This document shows, in pieces, positions 1 to 11,031 of a stretch of DNA of 64,000 nt (position 1 is its first letter; each line of letters starts with the position of its first letter). The notes under the pieces were generated by a model that was not told the DNA's origin, searched no databases, and saw nothing but the letters and a program-made list of their open reading frames with translations. Source of the stretch: Toxorhynchites rutilus septentrionalis (taxonomy: Eukaryota; Arthropoda; Insecta; Diptera; Culicidae); contig NC_073745.1 in assembly GCF_029784135.1 (NCBI RefSeq), positions 158,857,335-158,921,334 of the forward strand, given 5' to 3'. A program made the position numbers and the translations under genes.

Positions 1-461
1 AAGTCCGCCTTCACGTAGGTCTCATCGTCCATCAGAATACATCCGTCGAACTTGGTCAGCACTTGGTCGTACAGCTTTCGAGCACGGATTCTAGCCACAT
101 TGTTCTGCTTCAGCGTCCGATTTGGCTGTTTGCTGGCTCGGAATGACCTTATTCCTTCCCGGAGACGAATTCGTCGCACCGTACTGTGAGCGGCCTGGAC
201 CTTATTGGCCAAATCGCGGTCTGAAAGATTGGGATTCCTCTTGACGGCCTTGATGACTTTCCCACGCAGTTTCCGGTCGACAGTTCCACTCCGACGCTTC
301 GAATGCGGCTTCCGAGCCGTCGTCAATGTTTCCTTGTACTGCTTGATAACACGCCATACGGTATTTCTGGGCATTTTAAGCTGTTTAGCTAGCTTAGATG
401 CCGACAACAATGGATTTTCAAGAAAACTGTGCACAATTTTATCTCTCCGTTCGGCTTCCAT
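1..461 (-). pseudogene. IS630-Tc1-mariner (DD37E-like) transposase, N-terminal part, cut by the window edge
   Basis: An uninterrupted minus-strand reading frame starts at ATG 461-459 and runs off position 1, giving about 153 codons. It has an N-terminal helix-turn-helix region (start MEAERRDKIVHS) and a second HTH ending in TVRRIRLREG. The first catalytic Asp lies in MDDETYVKADF. The same DDETYVKADF block occurs in the two DD37E transposons at 20007-21282 and 34500-35793, so I place it in that group, though the rest of the protein is clearly diverged. It sits next to a truncated mariner at 471-1391. Whether the copy is intact outside the window cannot be judged. Confidence 0.75.
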
Positions 462-470
462 GGCGGTTGT

Positions 471-1391
471 TTACAAAATGCTATCGTTTGGTGTTATGAC
501 ATAAATACATGGTGAAAGGTAATGAATTTCCCGACACGTGGGTGAAAAAAGTTTCCAAATCCGTCCACTAGGAGCGCCATAATGAGCAAAAGAATTTGTT
601 CCAATATTAAATGAAGCAGACTTTATTCCTTGACAATCCCACCAAACACGCAGCAGAACCTTCCTGGCCGTTAATGAGGGCTTGGCCACCGTCTGAGCCG
701 CTTCAGCGGGCTTCGACCACGACCGTTTGCGCTTCACGTTGTCGTAAGTGACCCACTTTTCATCGCCAGTCACCATCCGCTTCAGAAACGGGTCGATTTT
801 GTTGCGATTCAGCAGCGATTCACATGCGTCGATACGGTCAAAGATGTTTTTTTGCGTCAACGTGTGTGGCACCCATACATCGAGCTTCTTTGTGAATCCA
901 AGCTTCTTCAAATGGTTAATAACGGTTTGATGACTTATCCCCAGCTCTTGGCCGATGCTACGGCTGCTACTATGCCGGTCTTTCTCGGCTAATTCAGCGA
1001 TTTTGTCGCAATTTTCGACGACAGGCCTTCCGGAGCGTGGCGCATTTTCGACGACCTCTACACCAGAACGAAAACGTTGAAACCATCGTTGTGCGGTTGA
1101 AATGGAAACTGTATCGGGTCCATAAACTGCACAAATTTTATTGGCAGCTTGAGATGCATTTTTGCCTTTGTCATAGTAGTACTGTAAAATATGTCGGATT
1201 TTCTCTTTATTTTGCTCCATATTTGCGACACTATAACTCACGAACGACTTAACCAAACAAAACATTGTTAGCGCGCAAAAATACCTTTCCAACAAGCTAT
1301 AGTATGACTCGATACAATGAATACAACTAGAACTACGCGCTTACAACGACACCTCGCGGAAATACCGCAGGACTTTTTTGACAGCCTAATA
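471..1391 (-). mobile_element. Truncated mariner element with transposase pseudogene
   Basis: The probable transposase start is ATG 1220-1218 (MEQNKEKIRH). The frame carries mariner signatures in order: the paired HTH with RWFQRFRSG, then a WVPHTLT linker (WVPHxLT in the family), then TGDEKWVTYDN with the first catalytic Asp. After VLLRVWWDC the family sequence is lost, so the second and third catalytic residues (the rest of DD34D) are missing. The upstream end at about 1391 shows a mariner-type terminal repeat reading TTAGGCTGTC then AAAAAAGTCC on the minus strand; no matching repeat is seen near 471. It is therefore a dead element truncated at its 3' side. Confidence 0.75.
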
Positions 1392-2104
1392 TAAGGGCCT
1401 TTCATATCATTTTTTGAGAATTTTAGAAAAATTTATTTGTGTGTGTCCTTACATTTCCACCAAAACTTTATACATAACATTAAAATATTGCCAGACACAA
1501 TTTTCATTCAAGATTTATCCACCAATTGCAGAGAATGTGTTGCTTTTTCACATCGAACACATTTTTGATATGTAGAATTAACTTTCTTTAAAAAAATTGA
1601 TTTGAAAGCGCGTTTATTTCTTCCGAATATCCATTTTGCATTTTAACTTCACAGAAATGGAACACGAAGCTCAATGTTGTCTATGTCGAATTGCGTATCA
1701 AGGTTGACACATTTGCACAACTCGAATTGACTTGAATCGAACGGTTTTCAGAATGCAAAATTCCAATTCGTTCGAATAATTTTGACTCTGACGCTGTTAC
1801 GCTGTTGCTCATTATAGTGTTTCCCAAGTGAATGTATTCTTCCTCAAGCCACTCATGTTGATTTGGTCGTAGGAATCGCAGTCGTTCGCTCTCTACCCTT
1901 GCGTATATGTCGACCATGAATTGTTGGTACAACTAACGACATCATATAATGACATCATACAATACACATAAAATCCATCGAGCGCATTCTTTTATTTTAT
2001 TCGTCTGATATTTAATAAATATTATTTCAAAATGAGTAATGATGTTCATAATGAATGGAGTATCTGTGACAGGATCACGTTCTCTATATTCATCTTGTTC
2101 TTTC
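1392..2104. other. Non-coding stretch, one short dispersed repeat
   Basis: No convincing gene is seen. Positions of about 1533-1592 are nearly identical to about 2963-3018, the region inside the right end of the next mariner remnant. This suggests a piece of the same mariner family was left here. Confidence 0.4.
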
Positions 2105-2187
2105 AGAATGGTCGGGCATTTTTCAAAGATATTTCTTCTAACTTGCATTGTGGTCACACACATTCTAGAGCTTGCCACTCAGAATAC
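2105..2187 (+). repeat. Diverged fragment of the tRNA-derived SINE found at 3674-3948
   Basis: The stretch from GGTCGGGCATTTTTC to AGCTTGCCACTCAGAAT matches, with substitutions, the reverse complement of the body of the SINE at 3674-3948, just downstream of its tRNA-like head. The tRNA-like head itself is absent. This is an old, partial copy in the opposite orientation. Confidence 0.55.
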
Positions 2188-2433
2188 CATCTGTCATTTA
2201 ACAACGTAAATAAATTCGTTCTGTTTGAAAAACGACAGACGGTTAAATTATTTGAATATTGTTTGTACAAAACTGCTAAAATCGCGATTAAAAATGGGGT
2301 ATGGGGGTTTAAATTTGTGGTTAAATGTATTGTTTGAAGTAAAATTTAAGAAAAAAAATATTCAGATTTTTTTTAGCATAGAGGCACTCTAATCGGTATT
2401 GAAAATTTAGTAATCGATATCCTAGCGGTATCG

Positions 2434-3060
2434 TAGGTTTCAGTGCCTAAGAAATCGCGGAAAAATAAAGTTAGGACAACAAACAAGGTGATTTTCGTAA
2501 TCTACGTTTTATTTTCTATTTTTCTACATAATCGCCGTAACGTTCGAGGCATTTTTCATAGCGTGGCACGAGTTTTTCTATTCCGAGCGCGAAGTACGTA
2601 GCGTCCAACTTTTTGAAGTACGATGTAACTGCGTCGCGAATTTCTTCAGTGTTATCGAATCGTTGACCGCCGAACGCCTGTTTCATCACCGGGAATAAGT
2701 GATAGTCGCTAGGGGCGAGGTCTGGGGAGTAAGGAGGGAGCTCGAACACAGTTCATTTGATTTTTTTCAATTACTCTTGAGTTACGCGAGCAGAATGGGG
2801 CCGCGCATTATCGTGGATGAGGAACACTCCTTTCGTCAATAAACCTGGCCTTTTGTTCTTAATCGCGGTTCTTAATCGTTCCAAAACTTCACAATAGTAC
2901 GGTGATGAAACAGGATGGAGGTCAACGATTCGATAACACTAAAGAAACTTTATTGTGTAATGTGTTGTTTTTTCACATCGAACACATTTTTGATATGTAG
3001 AATTAACTTTCTTTAAAACAAATAATGATTTGAGGCACTGAAACTTATTTTTTGAACGAC
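2434..3060 (-). mobile_element. Internally deleted mariner element (DD34D type), transposase pseudogene 2516-2940
   Basis: Read on the minus strand, the remnant contains the mariner core: VFLIHDNARPHSA with the second catalytic Asp, then ELPPYSPDLAPSDYHLFP with the third Asp, then a C-terminal end reading ERYGDYVEK. A stop codon and frame disruption lie between the two blocks, around 2750-2760. Inverted ends containing GTTTCAGTGCCT occur near 2434 and, inverted, near 3030-3045. The whole N-terminal DNA-binding half is missing, so the element is non-autonomous. Confidence 0.7.
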
Positions 3061-3330
3061 CCTCGTATTCTCATACTTTCCAAGTTTTTTGTGCATAATT
3101 TCATCAAAATCGGTCGAACCGATTGGTCGACACCGTAACACATATAAATATAGGCGAACAGCGGAAGTTGAATATCGTTTTCCGATGCCATTTTAAAAAC
3201 GAATAGGATTGCTTCCGGTTCATTGTAAACGGCACTAATAGACCGGAAATGAAGCTAGGGGAGTTCAGCTAGACAAAGTTAGCGTTAAAGCTAGACGAAC
3301 GAAATGGCGGTAGTCAAAGAAAACATGCAC

Positions 3331-3400
3331 AAACAGAAACAAAAACGGAAACAAGAACGGAAACAGGAACGAAAAAGGGAACGGAAACGGAAACGGGCGA
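3331..3400. repeat. Low-complexity GGAAACA/GGAACG-type tandem repeat
   Basis: There are roughly ten imperfect units of 6-7 bases such as CGGAAACAAGAA and CGGAAACGG. Any open frame here encodes only Lys/Arg/Gln/Glu runs and is not a gene. Confidence 0.6.
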
Positions 3401-3673
3401 TCTTAGATCGATCTTTTCGTCTCCGATATCCTATTTTTGGATTGATTCTTTGTACCTCAAAATATCGAGAAAATCGATCTCTTCTTTTTCGATCTTTCCG
3501 ATCTTTTCTATCGTAGGTAAATTTGTGTAAATTTGTTTATCAGTGAACATTGATGTTGATCTCAACAAAAATAACCTGATAACAAATTTCATAAACATTG
3601 GATCCCATCAAGGTTGTCAAATTAGTGGTCGCAAATTTGGGATAAGCAGTTTTATAAGTTACAAAACAAGTAC

Positions 3674-3948
3674 TTCTTCTTCTTCTTCAATGGCACTAAC
3701 GTTCCTAGAGGAACTTCGCCGTCTCAACGTAGTATTACTTGCGTCATTTTTATTAGTACTTAGTTGAGATTTCTATGCCAAATAACACGCCTTGAATGCA
3801 TTCTGAGTGGCAAGCTCTAGAATACGCGTGATCACAGTGCAAGTCGGAGGAAATTTCTTTGACGAAAAATTCCCCCGACCAGAACGGGAATCGAACCCGA
3901 ACACCCGGCATGTTAGTTATGACGCTAACCACTCGGCCACGGGAGCAC
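3674..3948 (-). mobile_element. tRNA-derived SINE (copy 1)
   Basis: On the minus strand the element begins with a tRNA-like head. The A-box-like stretch TGGCCGAGTGGTTAGCG and B-box-like stretch GGTTCGATTCC are pol III internal promoter elements. A unique body of about 180 bp follows, ending in a GAA-rich tail (cttcttcttcttc on the + strand). It is flanked by the direct repeat AAACAAGTAC at 3664-3673 and 3949-3958, which fits LINE-mediated insertion. A second copy is at 8386-8634 and an old fragment at 2105-2187. It is not a functional tRNA gene: the head has no convincing anticodon arm and is fused to the SINE body. Confidence 0.8.
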
Positions 3949-4100
3949 AAACAAGTACACAAGTCATATTAACACCATCACGTTCACTAGGATGACAGTG
4001 AAAATTGTAACGAAATCGGATGGTGACATCAGGTCGATCCGTTCGATCCGTTAAGATCGATCTTTTTCGTTAGATCGCCTAATACTATATTCGACGTCTA

Positions 4101-4395
4101 CAGGGTCTTTCAGTTTAAATGCTCACGCAAAAAAATTTAATAACTTCTACAAAAGTGAACCGATTTTTATTTAAAAAAAACTGGAATGAAGCTTATTTTA
4201 GGGCATTTTCGATGCTACCATCCTTTTTTTCGATAACGCGGTGAACGAAATTCTTCATGCACAACTCTAATATATCGACTTCCATGCCGTTGAAAATTCG
4301 AGTTATTTGTTCTTTAAGTTCCTCAAAATTTTGTGGCTTATTAACATAGCAACGGTCCTTCACGTAGCTACAGAGGAAGTAATCGACGACGAGAA
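4101..4395 (-). mobile_element. 3' end of a Tc1/mariner-like transposon with transposase C-terminus
   Basis: The minus-strand frame 4395-4193 encodes a transposase C-terminus: VDYFLCSYVKDRCY (family pattern DYFLWGYxKDRVY, containing the last catalytic acidic residue) followed by a helical tail with ELKEQITRIF. The outer end is CAGGGTCTTTCAGTTTAAAT at 4101, preceded by a TA. A second copy of the same terminus starts at 62258, also after TA. The remainder of the transposase is missing upstream. Confidence 0.6.
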
Positions 4396-5161
4396 ATGTT
4401 GAAATTCTTACCATAAGAGGACAAAGTTTCATTAAGGAATGCAGTGTAGCGTCCGAGATCCAAGGGGTGGTCCGTTCAGGGCCACCGGTCGGATTAGGGC
4501 AACCTTCCCCCAAATCTCGACCTTTCTTGCAGTTATTTGACATTTGGCATAAAACAAAATTTGAAACCCCCGATATCATATACTCCCACTTGGGTGATTT
4601 TTCGATTCCCATAAAACTTGAGCTGAAATATTGCATAGGGTGTTTTTTCGAGGTGGTGAACATTTTTTATGGGGTAACTTTTTGAAATTCGAGATGACAA
4701 TTTTCGTTTGGCACCCTAATATTTATACTGAGGAGCGAAATAAAAATGTTTCTTATTATTTTAATTTATCATCATTCTTACATACCTACAGTAATCACCG
4801 ACAAATAATTATTTCCGGCACCAATAATTAGTTCATACATTACATTTAAATGAGGTCCGCTAACTCAAATTATTCGTTGGCACCATAACTACTTGAAATT
4901 CGTCTGGTTTTGGTTTTTATCTACGGAATCATTGAGAGTTATACTCTGTAACTTTGTAAGCATTATCTCAAATATCAAAATCGGTTTGAAGTGGAACCAG
5001 ACCTTAATCATTGAATAACGTTATGTTTTCGAAAATACAACTAACACCATGGAATCGATCGATTTTTTATGATGCTCGAGACAAGTTGTTACATTACGAA
5101 ATAAAACTTCGTTCTATCTTGTTGTATCGATTTCGATGCTCAGATTAACTAATAGTTTCAG
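4396..5161. other. Non-coding stretch upstream of the ARMC2-like exons
   Basis: No gene is recognised. Around 4696-4725 the text GATGACAATTTTCG followed by GGCACCCTAAT resembles the flank of the foldback repeat near 32275 (CCATTTTCGTTGCCACCCTA), so part may be MITE debris. The stretch ends in a splice acceptor (TAGTTTCAG, AG at 5160-5161). Confidence 0.35.
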
Positions 5162-5837
5162 AATGCATGTCAATGCAAAAGGACTTTAAGTCAACTGGAC
5201 CACCATTGTCACTGAAGGTCGAGCCGAAGCTTCTAACAGAAAAACGTACAGCAAATGGGAAAGCACATGCGGAAGCAGGCTCTTCTGATACCATGAAAAG
5301 TATAGTAAAGAATCATCCGTTAAAGCGTCGGCAATTCCAATCACTGGATGAAGGCAGCATGGCAGTGGCTGAAAAAACTTCTCCTTCAGAACAAGTTGGA
5401 AGTGTGAAAGCGGTAAGTCAAACTCAAAGCAAACAAATGCTCTCACGCTGTTGTGTTATTATGCTATTTCGTTTATACATAGGATCAACTCTCGCTGAAG
5501 GCAAAGCTAAGCAAAAGCAACGACTTGCTGGTCCAGTCCACAAACGAATCCTTGTTGGAGATGCTGAAGGCTCACGCTGGAATAAAGGAATGTAGCGATG
5601 AAACTGTTGGTCATATTAATGGGGTTAGTCATTCAGCGAATTTTCCATACTGAAATATATTCAGCAATAAATTGGGGGTTGAGTGATTTTTGTATGGTTT
5701 AGATTTTAGGTGAGCTGTATATGCGTGTGAAGGGCTCCAAAGGAAGCTGGCGGGGAGCGGTGCTTGGGGCGCTCTATGGGCTAGTTGAGGCGAATTCGGC
5801 AAAAATTCTTCTGTCTGTTGCACGTGTGGTGCTGGCG
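5162..5837 (+). CDS. ARMC2-like: ARMC2-like armadillo-repeat gene, 5' coding exons in this window
   Basis: There are three coding exons. Exon 5162-5412 follows acceptor TTTCAG and ends at GTAAGT. Exon 5483-5623 lies after a 70-bp intron ending ACATAG and ends at GTTAGT. Exon 5703-5837 follows acceptor TTTAG and ends at GTGAGT. The frame stays open throughout and joins in phase 0 to exon 27543-27645, so that ILLSVARVVLA is followed by LNVTGSNLAGACKLVFKIA, a helical segment resembling ARMC2. The first exon starts in mid-codon, so upstream exon(s) probably exist; an ATG at 5167 is also in frame. The first two exons encode a hydrophilic, poorly conserved N-terminal region. The ARMC2 assignment is from recognition, not from a search. 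Confidence 0.72.
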
Positions 5838-6636
5838 GTGAGTTGTTTGTTAAATTATTGAATGAAATTACGGGTGCCTATTGGACATTTTGTTTTCATT
5901 TCTTTCCGTTAAATACTGGCTACGATTGATATGTGGTAACGTAAAACGTGTATCTCATTCAAAGCTCAGTTAATTTAGAAACGGGATTTCACAGTATGAG
6001 TCGGAAAAGTTCATATGGGTGGAATGTAGTGGAATAATGTAGTTTTCCTGTTGATACGGACCATATAGTGGGCGGTTATGTTCTTGGCTTTCCGATGCCA
6101 CTTATTCTTCATCTGAAGAATGTTCTCGATTAGGTTTCCCGGTATCAACAAATTACGCTTCACTATTGCTGAAATCATCTCTGTTGACCGAAATTAGGTA
6201 CAGCTCAGTAAACTGAGTTCTATAGGGATGAATTGGTTTCCATTACCCTAACAAAACTTTTTTTTTTGCTTTTTGTGTACAAGTGGTTTTTTTTTTGGTC
6301 GTGATTTTTTCCGTTGATTATCGTCTTTTTCTATGTCTTAAATATTTTATCCGAGCTATTACTGTATGTCAGTGTTTCGTTGTTGAATCGGTTCGTGTGT
6401 AATTCGAAATCTTTCCGTTGTGGTAAAATATCTCGTCTCGCGAGTGTTGTGCTTTTGTTGGTGACGAAAATCAGTGAAGCCGTACTACTTTCCACGCCGA
6501 TTTTTTCTTTCGAAGCGCCATCTACCGGGATAAAACTTAAGCAACTCGCAGCACGAAAAATTGCACGCCACATAACTACTTCTTGCATCCAACCGACTTG
6601 AACGCTATTGTATTGCCTACCCAAAGGCGCATCACA

Positions 6637-7440
6637 ATGACGAAAAACTGCGCTAAGTGCTCAAATGCAATTTCGGGCATCGATTTCGTCGTTTGTCGTG
6701 GGTATTGTGGTGCGGCTTTTCATATGAATGCCTGCTCTGGTGTTACCCGCGCGCTGCAGTTGTACTTCTCAGCGAACAGAAATAACCTTTTTTGGATGTG
6801 TGATCAATGCGCTGAGCTATTCGAAAATTCTCATTTTCACGTTCTCTCGCGCCAGGCTGATGAAACATCTCCTCTTTGCACGCTCACGACTGCGATTACA
6901 GAGCTGCGTTCCGAAATAAAGCAACTGCACTCTAAGCCTGTTACCCAATTTTCACCCGCAAATGTTGTGTCAGTGCCTATCTGCAATAATGATGCAGGTC
7001 GGAAATTCTGGTTATACCTTTCAAAAATTCGTCCTGACGTCACCGTGGTTTCTGCTATGGTTAAAGCCAATATCGGGACTGCGGATAATATTTCCGTGGT
7101 AAAGCTTGTCCCAAAAGGAAGAGGGTTGGATTCACTTACATTCTTATCCTTCAAAATTGGGCTCGACCAATCGTTCAAAGATAAAGCTTTAGATCCATCC
7201 ACATGGCCTGAAGGGTTGCTGTTTCGGGAATTCGTAGACTACGGTTCACAAAAATTTCAAGTTTCTCCGAAGTACAAAAGGTCTACCACGCCGTTGCTGC
7301 CACCAGAAACAGTTTCATCGCCGATAGCGCCGATCCGGGATTTCAGTGTTTCGTTAGTCAAGAGCTGTGCCAGGACGTTAGGGTTATGCAAGCTCCATCA
7401 CCGCTCGTTAAAATCTGTAGACATCATCCTCCCATACTAA
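6637..7440 (+). CDS. CR1-type LINE ORF1 protein (PHD-like zinc finger)
   Basis: I chose ATG 6637 (MTKNCAKCSNA) because it directly precedes the Cys-rich domain. The N-terminus has CAKC..C..C...H..C..C..C spacing typical of the PHD-like finger in CR1-clade ORF1 proteins. A conserved globular block follows, with FWLYLSKI, LTFLSFKIGLDQ and DPSTWPEG (about residues 125-205). The intact ORF1 at 14017-14832 has the same two blocks with the same core phrases. The C-terminus after about residue 210 is not conserved and probably reads across a deletion into ORF2. Family role: RNA/DNA-binding chaperone of the LINE RNP. Confidence 0.7.
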   Translation: MTKNCAKCSNAISGIDFVVCRGYCGAAFHMNACSGVTRALQLYFSANRNNLFWMCDQCAELFENSHFHVLSRQADETSPLCTLTTAITELRSEIKQLHSKPVTQFSPANVVSVPICNNDAGRKFWLYLSKIRPDVTVVSAMVKANIGTADNISVVKLVPKGRGLDSLTFLSFKIGLDQSFKDKALDPSTWPEGLLFREFVDYGSQKFQVSPKYKRSTTPLLPPETVSSPIAPIRDFSVSLVKSCARTLGLCKLHHRSLKSVDIILPY

Positions 7441-7473
7441 CGAAATTGAAAATATGTCCACAACAACGCTTTT

Positions 7474-9741
7474 GCGACACTACTGAGAGCGTTTTTTACG
7501 ATTTCAGTAAGGCCGATTTCAATGGCATGAACGATTTCTTTTTACGTGTGCAGTGGAACGAAGTTTTCCAAGATTGCGACGCTAACCTCGCTGCTTCTAC
7601 TATTTCTGGTATCCTGCTTTATGCTATCGACCAATTTGTCCCTTTGAAGGCCAAACGCGAGCCGTTGAAACCTGCTTGGACAAATGCCGATCTCAAATTT
7701 CTTAAGAAGATGAAACGAGCTTCACTCAGACGGTTTGCCAAATACCGTACGGATTCTACGAGGAATAGATACTTGAAGTTAAATAACGAATACAAACAGC
7801 TTAACAATCGTCTGTACAACGCTTATCAGAACAATTTGCAAAGACGCATCAAGAATAACCCCTAAAGTTTCTGGCGCTACGTAAATGAACAACGAAAGGA
7901 AACTGGACTGCCTTCAACGATGTCCAACGGTTTGATTGAGGCTGATACGATCTCTGACATTGCTGATATGTTTCGCTCTCAATTCAGCAACGTCTTTACT
8001 GACGAACAACTCGATCCGCCGGATGTGGCAGCTGCCACCCTAAACGTTCCTCGGTTTTCTACATCTTTGCTACAGTTTTTAATCATCGATGATATGGTTA
8101 GCACAGCAGGAAAGAAATTGAAGTCCTCCACGGGATGTGGCCCTGACGGTATTCCATCACTCGTGCTCAATCGTTGCATGCACTCGCTGGCTAAACCACT
8201 CGCAACAGTGTTTAATCTTTCACTGAACTCTGGCGTATTTCCGAACTGTTGGAAACAGTCGTATGTTTTCCCTGTGTTCAAGAAAGGGTGCAAAAGGGTC
8301 GTTTCGAATTACCGCGGTATAGCTGCATTAAGTGCCACGTCCAAGCTATTTGAATTGATCATTCTTAACGAGTAAGTGCACAGATCTTCTTCTTCTTCAA
8401 TGGCACTAACGTTCTTAGAGGAACTTCGCCGTCTCAACGTAGTATTACTTGCGTCATTTTTATTAGTAATTAGTTGAGATTTCTATGCCAAATAACACGC
8501 CTTGCAATGCATTCTGAGTGGCAAGCTCTAGAATACTCGTGATCACGGTGCAAATCGGAGGAAATTTCTTTGACGAAAAATTGTTAGTTATGACGCTGGC
8601 GTGTTAGTTATGACGCTAACCACTCGGCCACGGGAGTGCACAGATACGCGCATTATATATCGGAGGACCAACACGGATTCATGCCAAAACGTTCAACGAC
8701 GACTAACCTAACTTGCTTCTCTTCCTATGTAGTTCGTCAAATAGAAAATCGTCAGCAAGTGGATGCTATATACACGGATTTATCTGCAGCATTCGATAAA
8801 ATGAACCATCAAATCGCAATAGCTAAACTTGACAAACTAGGCATGGATGACGATCTGTTACTCTGGCTGGAATCTTACCTATGTGGTCGTAGCATGTCTG
8901 TCAAGATTGGAAACCATGTTTCGAAACCCTTTCCAGCTTGCTCCGGTGTTCCCAAAGGAAATCACCTCGGACCGTTTCTATTCCTACTATACATGATACA
9001 GTTAGAAACATTCGCTAAATGGTGTCATAGTAATAGAATGTCACTAAACGTGTCCAAATGCGCGGTAATTTCGTTTGGACGTAAACGCTCTCTTTTTCAC
9101 TTCGGTTTCAGTCTGGAAGGTGTACAATTACAGCGAGAATCGACTATCAAGGACTTGGGCATCCTGATTGATACGAAAGTTACCTTCAAGGATCACATTA
9201 CACTCGTCGTATCTAAAGCCTCTTCGCAGCTGGGTTTTTTCTTTCGTTTTGCCAAAAAGTTTAGGGATATCTACTGCCTGAAAGCTCTGTACTGTTCCAT
9301 TGTGCGCCCCATCCTGGAATATTCATCGGTCATATGGTCTCCTTACTACCAAAATGAAAATCAACGGATTGAGGCAGTACAGCGAAAATTCATCTTAGGT
9401 GGACGGATCCATTTAACCTGCCTAGTTACAAGAGCCGTTGCTTACTTATTAAACTGGAGTTGTTGGATGAGAGACGCAACGTAGCAAAGGCTTGCTTCAT
9501 TGCAGACCTGCTGCAGGGCAACACTGATTGTTCTGCTTTGCTCGGCACTTTAGACATTAATATACGTCGTCGCAGCCTTCGTACACACTCGTTCCTTAGT
9601 ACCCCTTCTGCTAGAACGAATTATGGTTTGCATGAACCAATGCGGAGTATGTCTCGTCTCTTCAATAGGTGTTACCACGTTTTTAATTTCAATATGACGC
9701 GTGAAACAAATAAGTGTAACTTTAGAAGTGTTCTGTGTTAA
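7474..9741 (+). pseudogene. CR1-type LINE ORF2 remnant (reverse transcriptase), broken
   Basis: Fragments in order are: a linker before the RT (DFSKADFNGMNDFF), a stop at 7863-7865, then RT blocks with TGCGPDGIPS and PVFKKG. A TAA then precedes the SINE insertion. After it come DQHGFMPKRST, IYTDLSAAFDKMNH and GVPKGNHLGPFLF. The sequence then jumps from LFLLYM directly to FAKWCHSNRMSLN, so the YADD catalytic box is deleted. The thumb and C-terminal region follow (IKDLGILIDTK, YCSIVRPILEYSS), with a frameshift near 9470 and the stop at 9741. It cannot encode an active RT. Confidence 0.8.
8386..8634 (-). mobile_element. tRNA-derived SINE (copy 2) inserted in the CR1-type LINE
   Basis: This is the same family as 3674-3948. 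On the minus strand it starts CTCCCGTGGCCGAGTGG. The B-box region has been lost and a 16-19-bp piece (TGTTAGTTATGACGCT) duplicated. It is flanked by an 11-bp direct repeat AGTGCACAGAT at 8375-8385 and 8635-8645, and the RT sequence of the LINE continues on the far side. Confidence 0.85.
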
Positions 9742-9812
9742 TTTATATTATTTTACTTGTCATTGGGGTCATGTTACCTGTTGATCAAATAAACAAATAA
9801 TAATAATAACAA

Positions 9813-10084
9813 AATATGACGCCTTAAAACAAACTGCCAGAATTTTATCTACTCATTTTTTGGTCGTTTCTAACAATTTTTTGTGTCTCTTTGAAAATAA
9901 TCTGTCAAGTTGTGTAAATAATATAATGGTGCAATACATCAGTATATCAAAATGTACGGAAAGAAGAAGGTTGCCATTTTGTAGTTGCGGCGATGGTGGG
10001 ATGACATCTAACTGCAGTTTACCACGAGAAACCTTTTTTTCTGGACCATACTCAAGGAAACCGAGTTGATAAGCTTTGAATATA
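9813..10084. other. Unassigned intron sequence between two LINE pieces
   Basis: No coding or repeat signal is recognised. Confidence 0.3.
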
Positions 10085-10702
10085 GACTGCACGGTTAAAA
10101 TCTTGAGACGTGTGGACATTATCAAAGACCTTGGAGTTATGTTAGACTCTAAACTAACCTTTCGTGATCATATAGCTTACATTACTTCTAAAGCGTCCAA
10201 AGCCTTTGGCTTTATTTTCCGTGTCACGAAACGATTCACAGATGTACATTGAATCAAGGCCCTATATTGTGCATTGGTTCGATCCATTCTAGAACGTGCT
10301 TGTGTTGTATGGTCACCATATTACCAAAATAGTGTACAGCGTATTGAGTCGATTCAGCGAAAATTTGTCCGATTTTCCTTGCGTAATCTGCCATGGAATG
10401 ACCCATTGAATCTGCCCAGCTACGAGGATCGCTGTAATCTCATAGGATTGGATTCATTGGGCTCTTGAAGGAATGTTGCCAAAGCGTTTTTGTATCTGAT
10501 ATTATTTTATCAAATTGCGATTGCCCCGAATTGCTATACTCAATTAATTTTAACATTAGTCGTCGCAATTTGCGTAACTACTTGTACCATCCACCATCTC
10601 GAACAAATAACGGCTACAATGAACCCGTAACCAGTATGTGTCGTGTGTTCTATCTTTGTAGTTCGTGTTTTAATTATCACCTTTCCCGTTCGTCCCTCAA
10701 AG
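10085..10702 (+). mobile_element. CR1-type LINE, 3' fragment of ORF2 (second, diverged copy)
   Basis: The frame encodes the RT thumb and C-terminal region: VDIIKDLGVMLDSK, then a stop at 10252, then KALYCALVRSILERACVVWSPYYQN and further C-terminal sequence with frame changes near 10465. It parallels 9140-9700 of the previous LINE but is clearly diverged. It is cut at 10702 by the provirus, just before its expected stop codon. Confidence 0.7.
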
Positions 10703-10706
10703 CGCT

Positions 10707-11031
10707 AGTTAACTTTCCGGGTTCTTCGGATAAAAAAATAAAATTGTCTATACGACTTGAATGCTGTATTCAGACTAACTTTCTTATTCATCTAAAGATC
10801 CCTAGTGCCCTAGCGATAATGTTTATAGTTTACAGAATGAATCGATATACCGATCGCGAGAACGATCGTGTTTTTGTTATTCTTAAATATTTGCTGCCGT
10901 CGTCGCCGTCGTCGTCGATGTTATTGTTTATGGGTTGGCTCTGGGATTGATTTACGATAATCGCTGTTGGTGTCGGAGTGTTGATATTAATTTTGTGGGA
11001 TCGCTGACTAATGCTGACGCTGGAGTTAACT
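10707..11031 (-). repeat. 3' LTR of the errantivirus-type provirus
   Basis: It is 325 bp and starts and ends with AGTTAACT. It differs from the 5' LTR (23115-23438) by only about one substitution (near 10820) and one single-base indel (near 10867), about 99.4% identity. Confidence 0.9.

Larger units (their letters stand above)
6240..9812 (+). mobile_element. CR1-type LINE, internally deleted and dead
   Basis: A plus-strand non-LTR retrotransposon. ORF1 (6637-7440) is followed by remnants of ORF2 to a stop at 9741, then a 3' tail of AATAAACAAATAATAATAATAAC ending near 9812. The 5' limit is approximate. The endonuclease half of ORF2 is missing between ORF1 and about 7470. The reverse-transcriptase catalytic box is deleted, a SINE interrupts the RT at 8386-8634, and frameshifts occur near 9470. 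A related intact element lies on the minus strand at about 11079-15450. Confidence 0.75.

Noticed and set aside
3304..3516. Basic 70-aa protein
   Set aside because: The frame is a by-product of the GGAAACA-type low-complexity repeat.
3870..3946. A tRNA gene on the minus strand
   Set aside because: The A and B boxes are there, but the segment is the head of a SINE with target duplications and is repeated at 8386-8634; the cloverleaf is not convincing.
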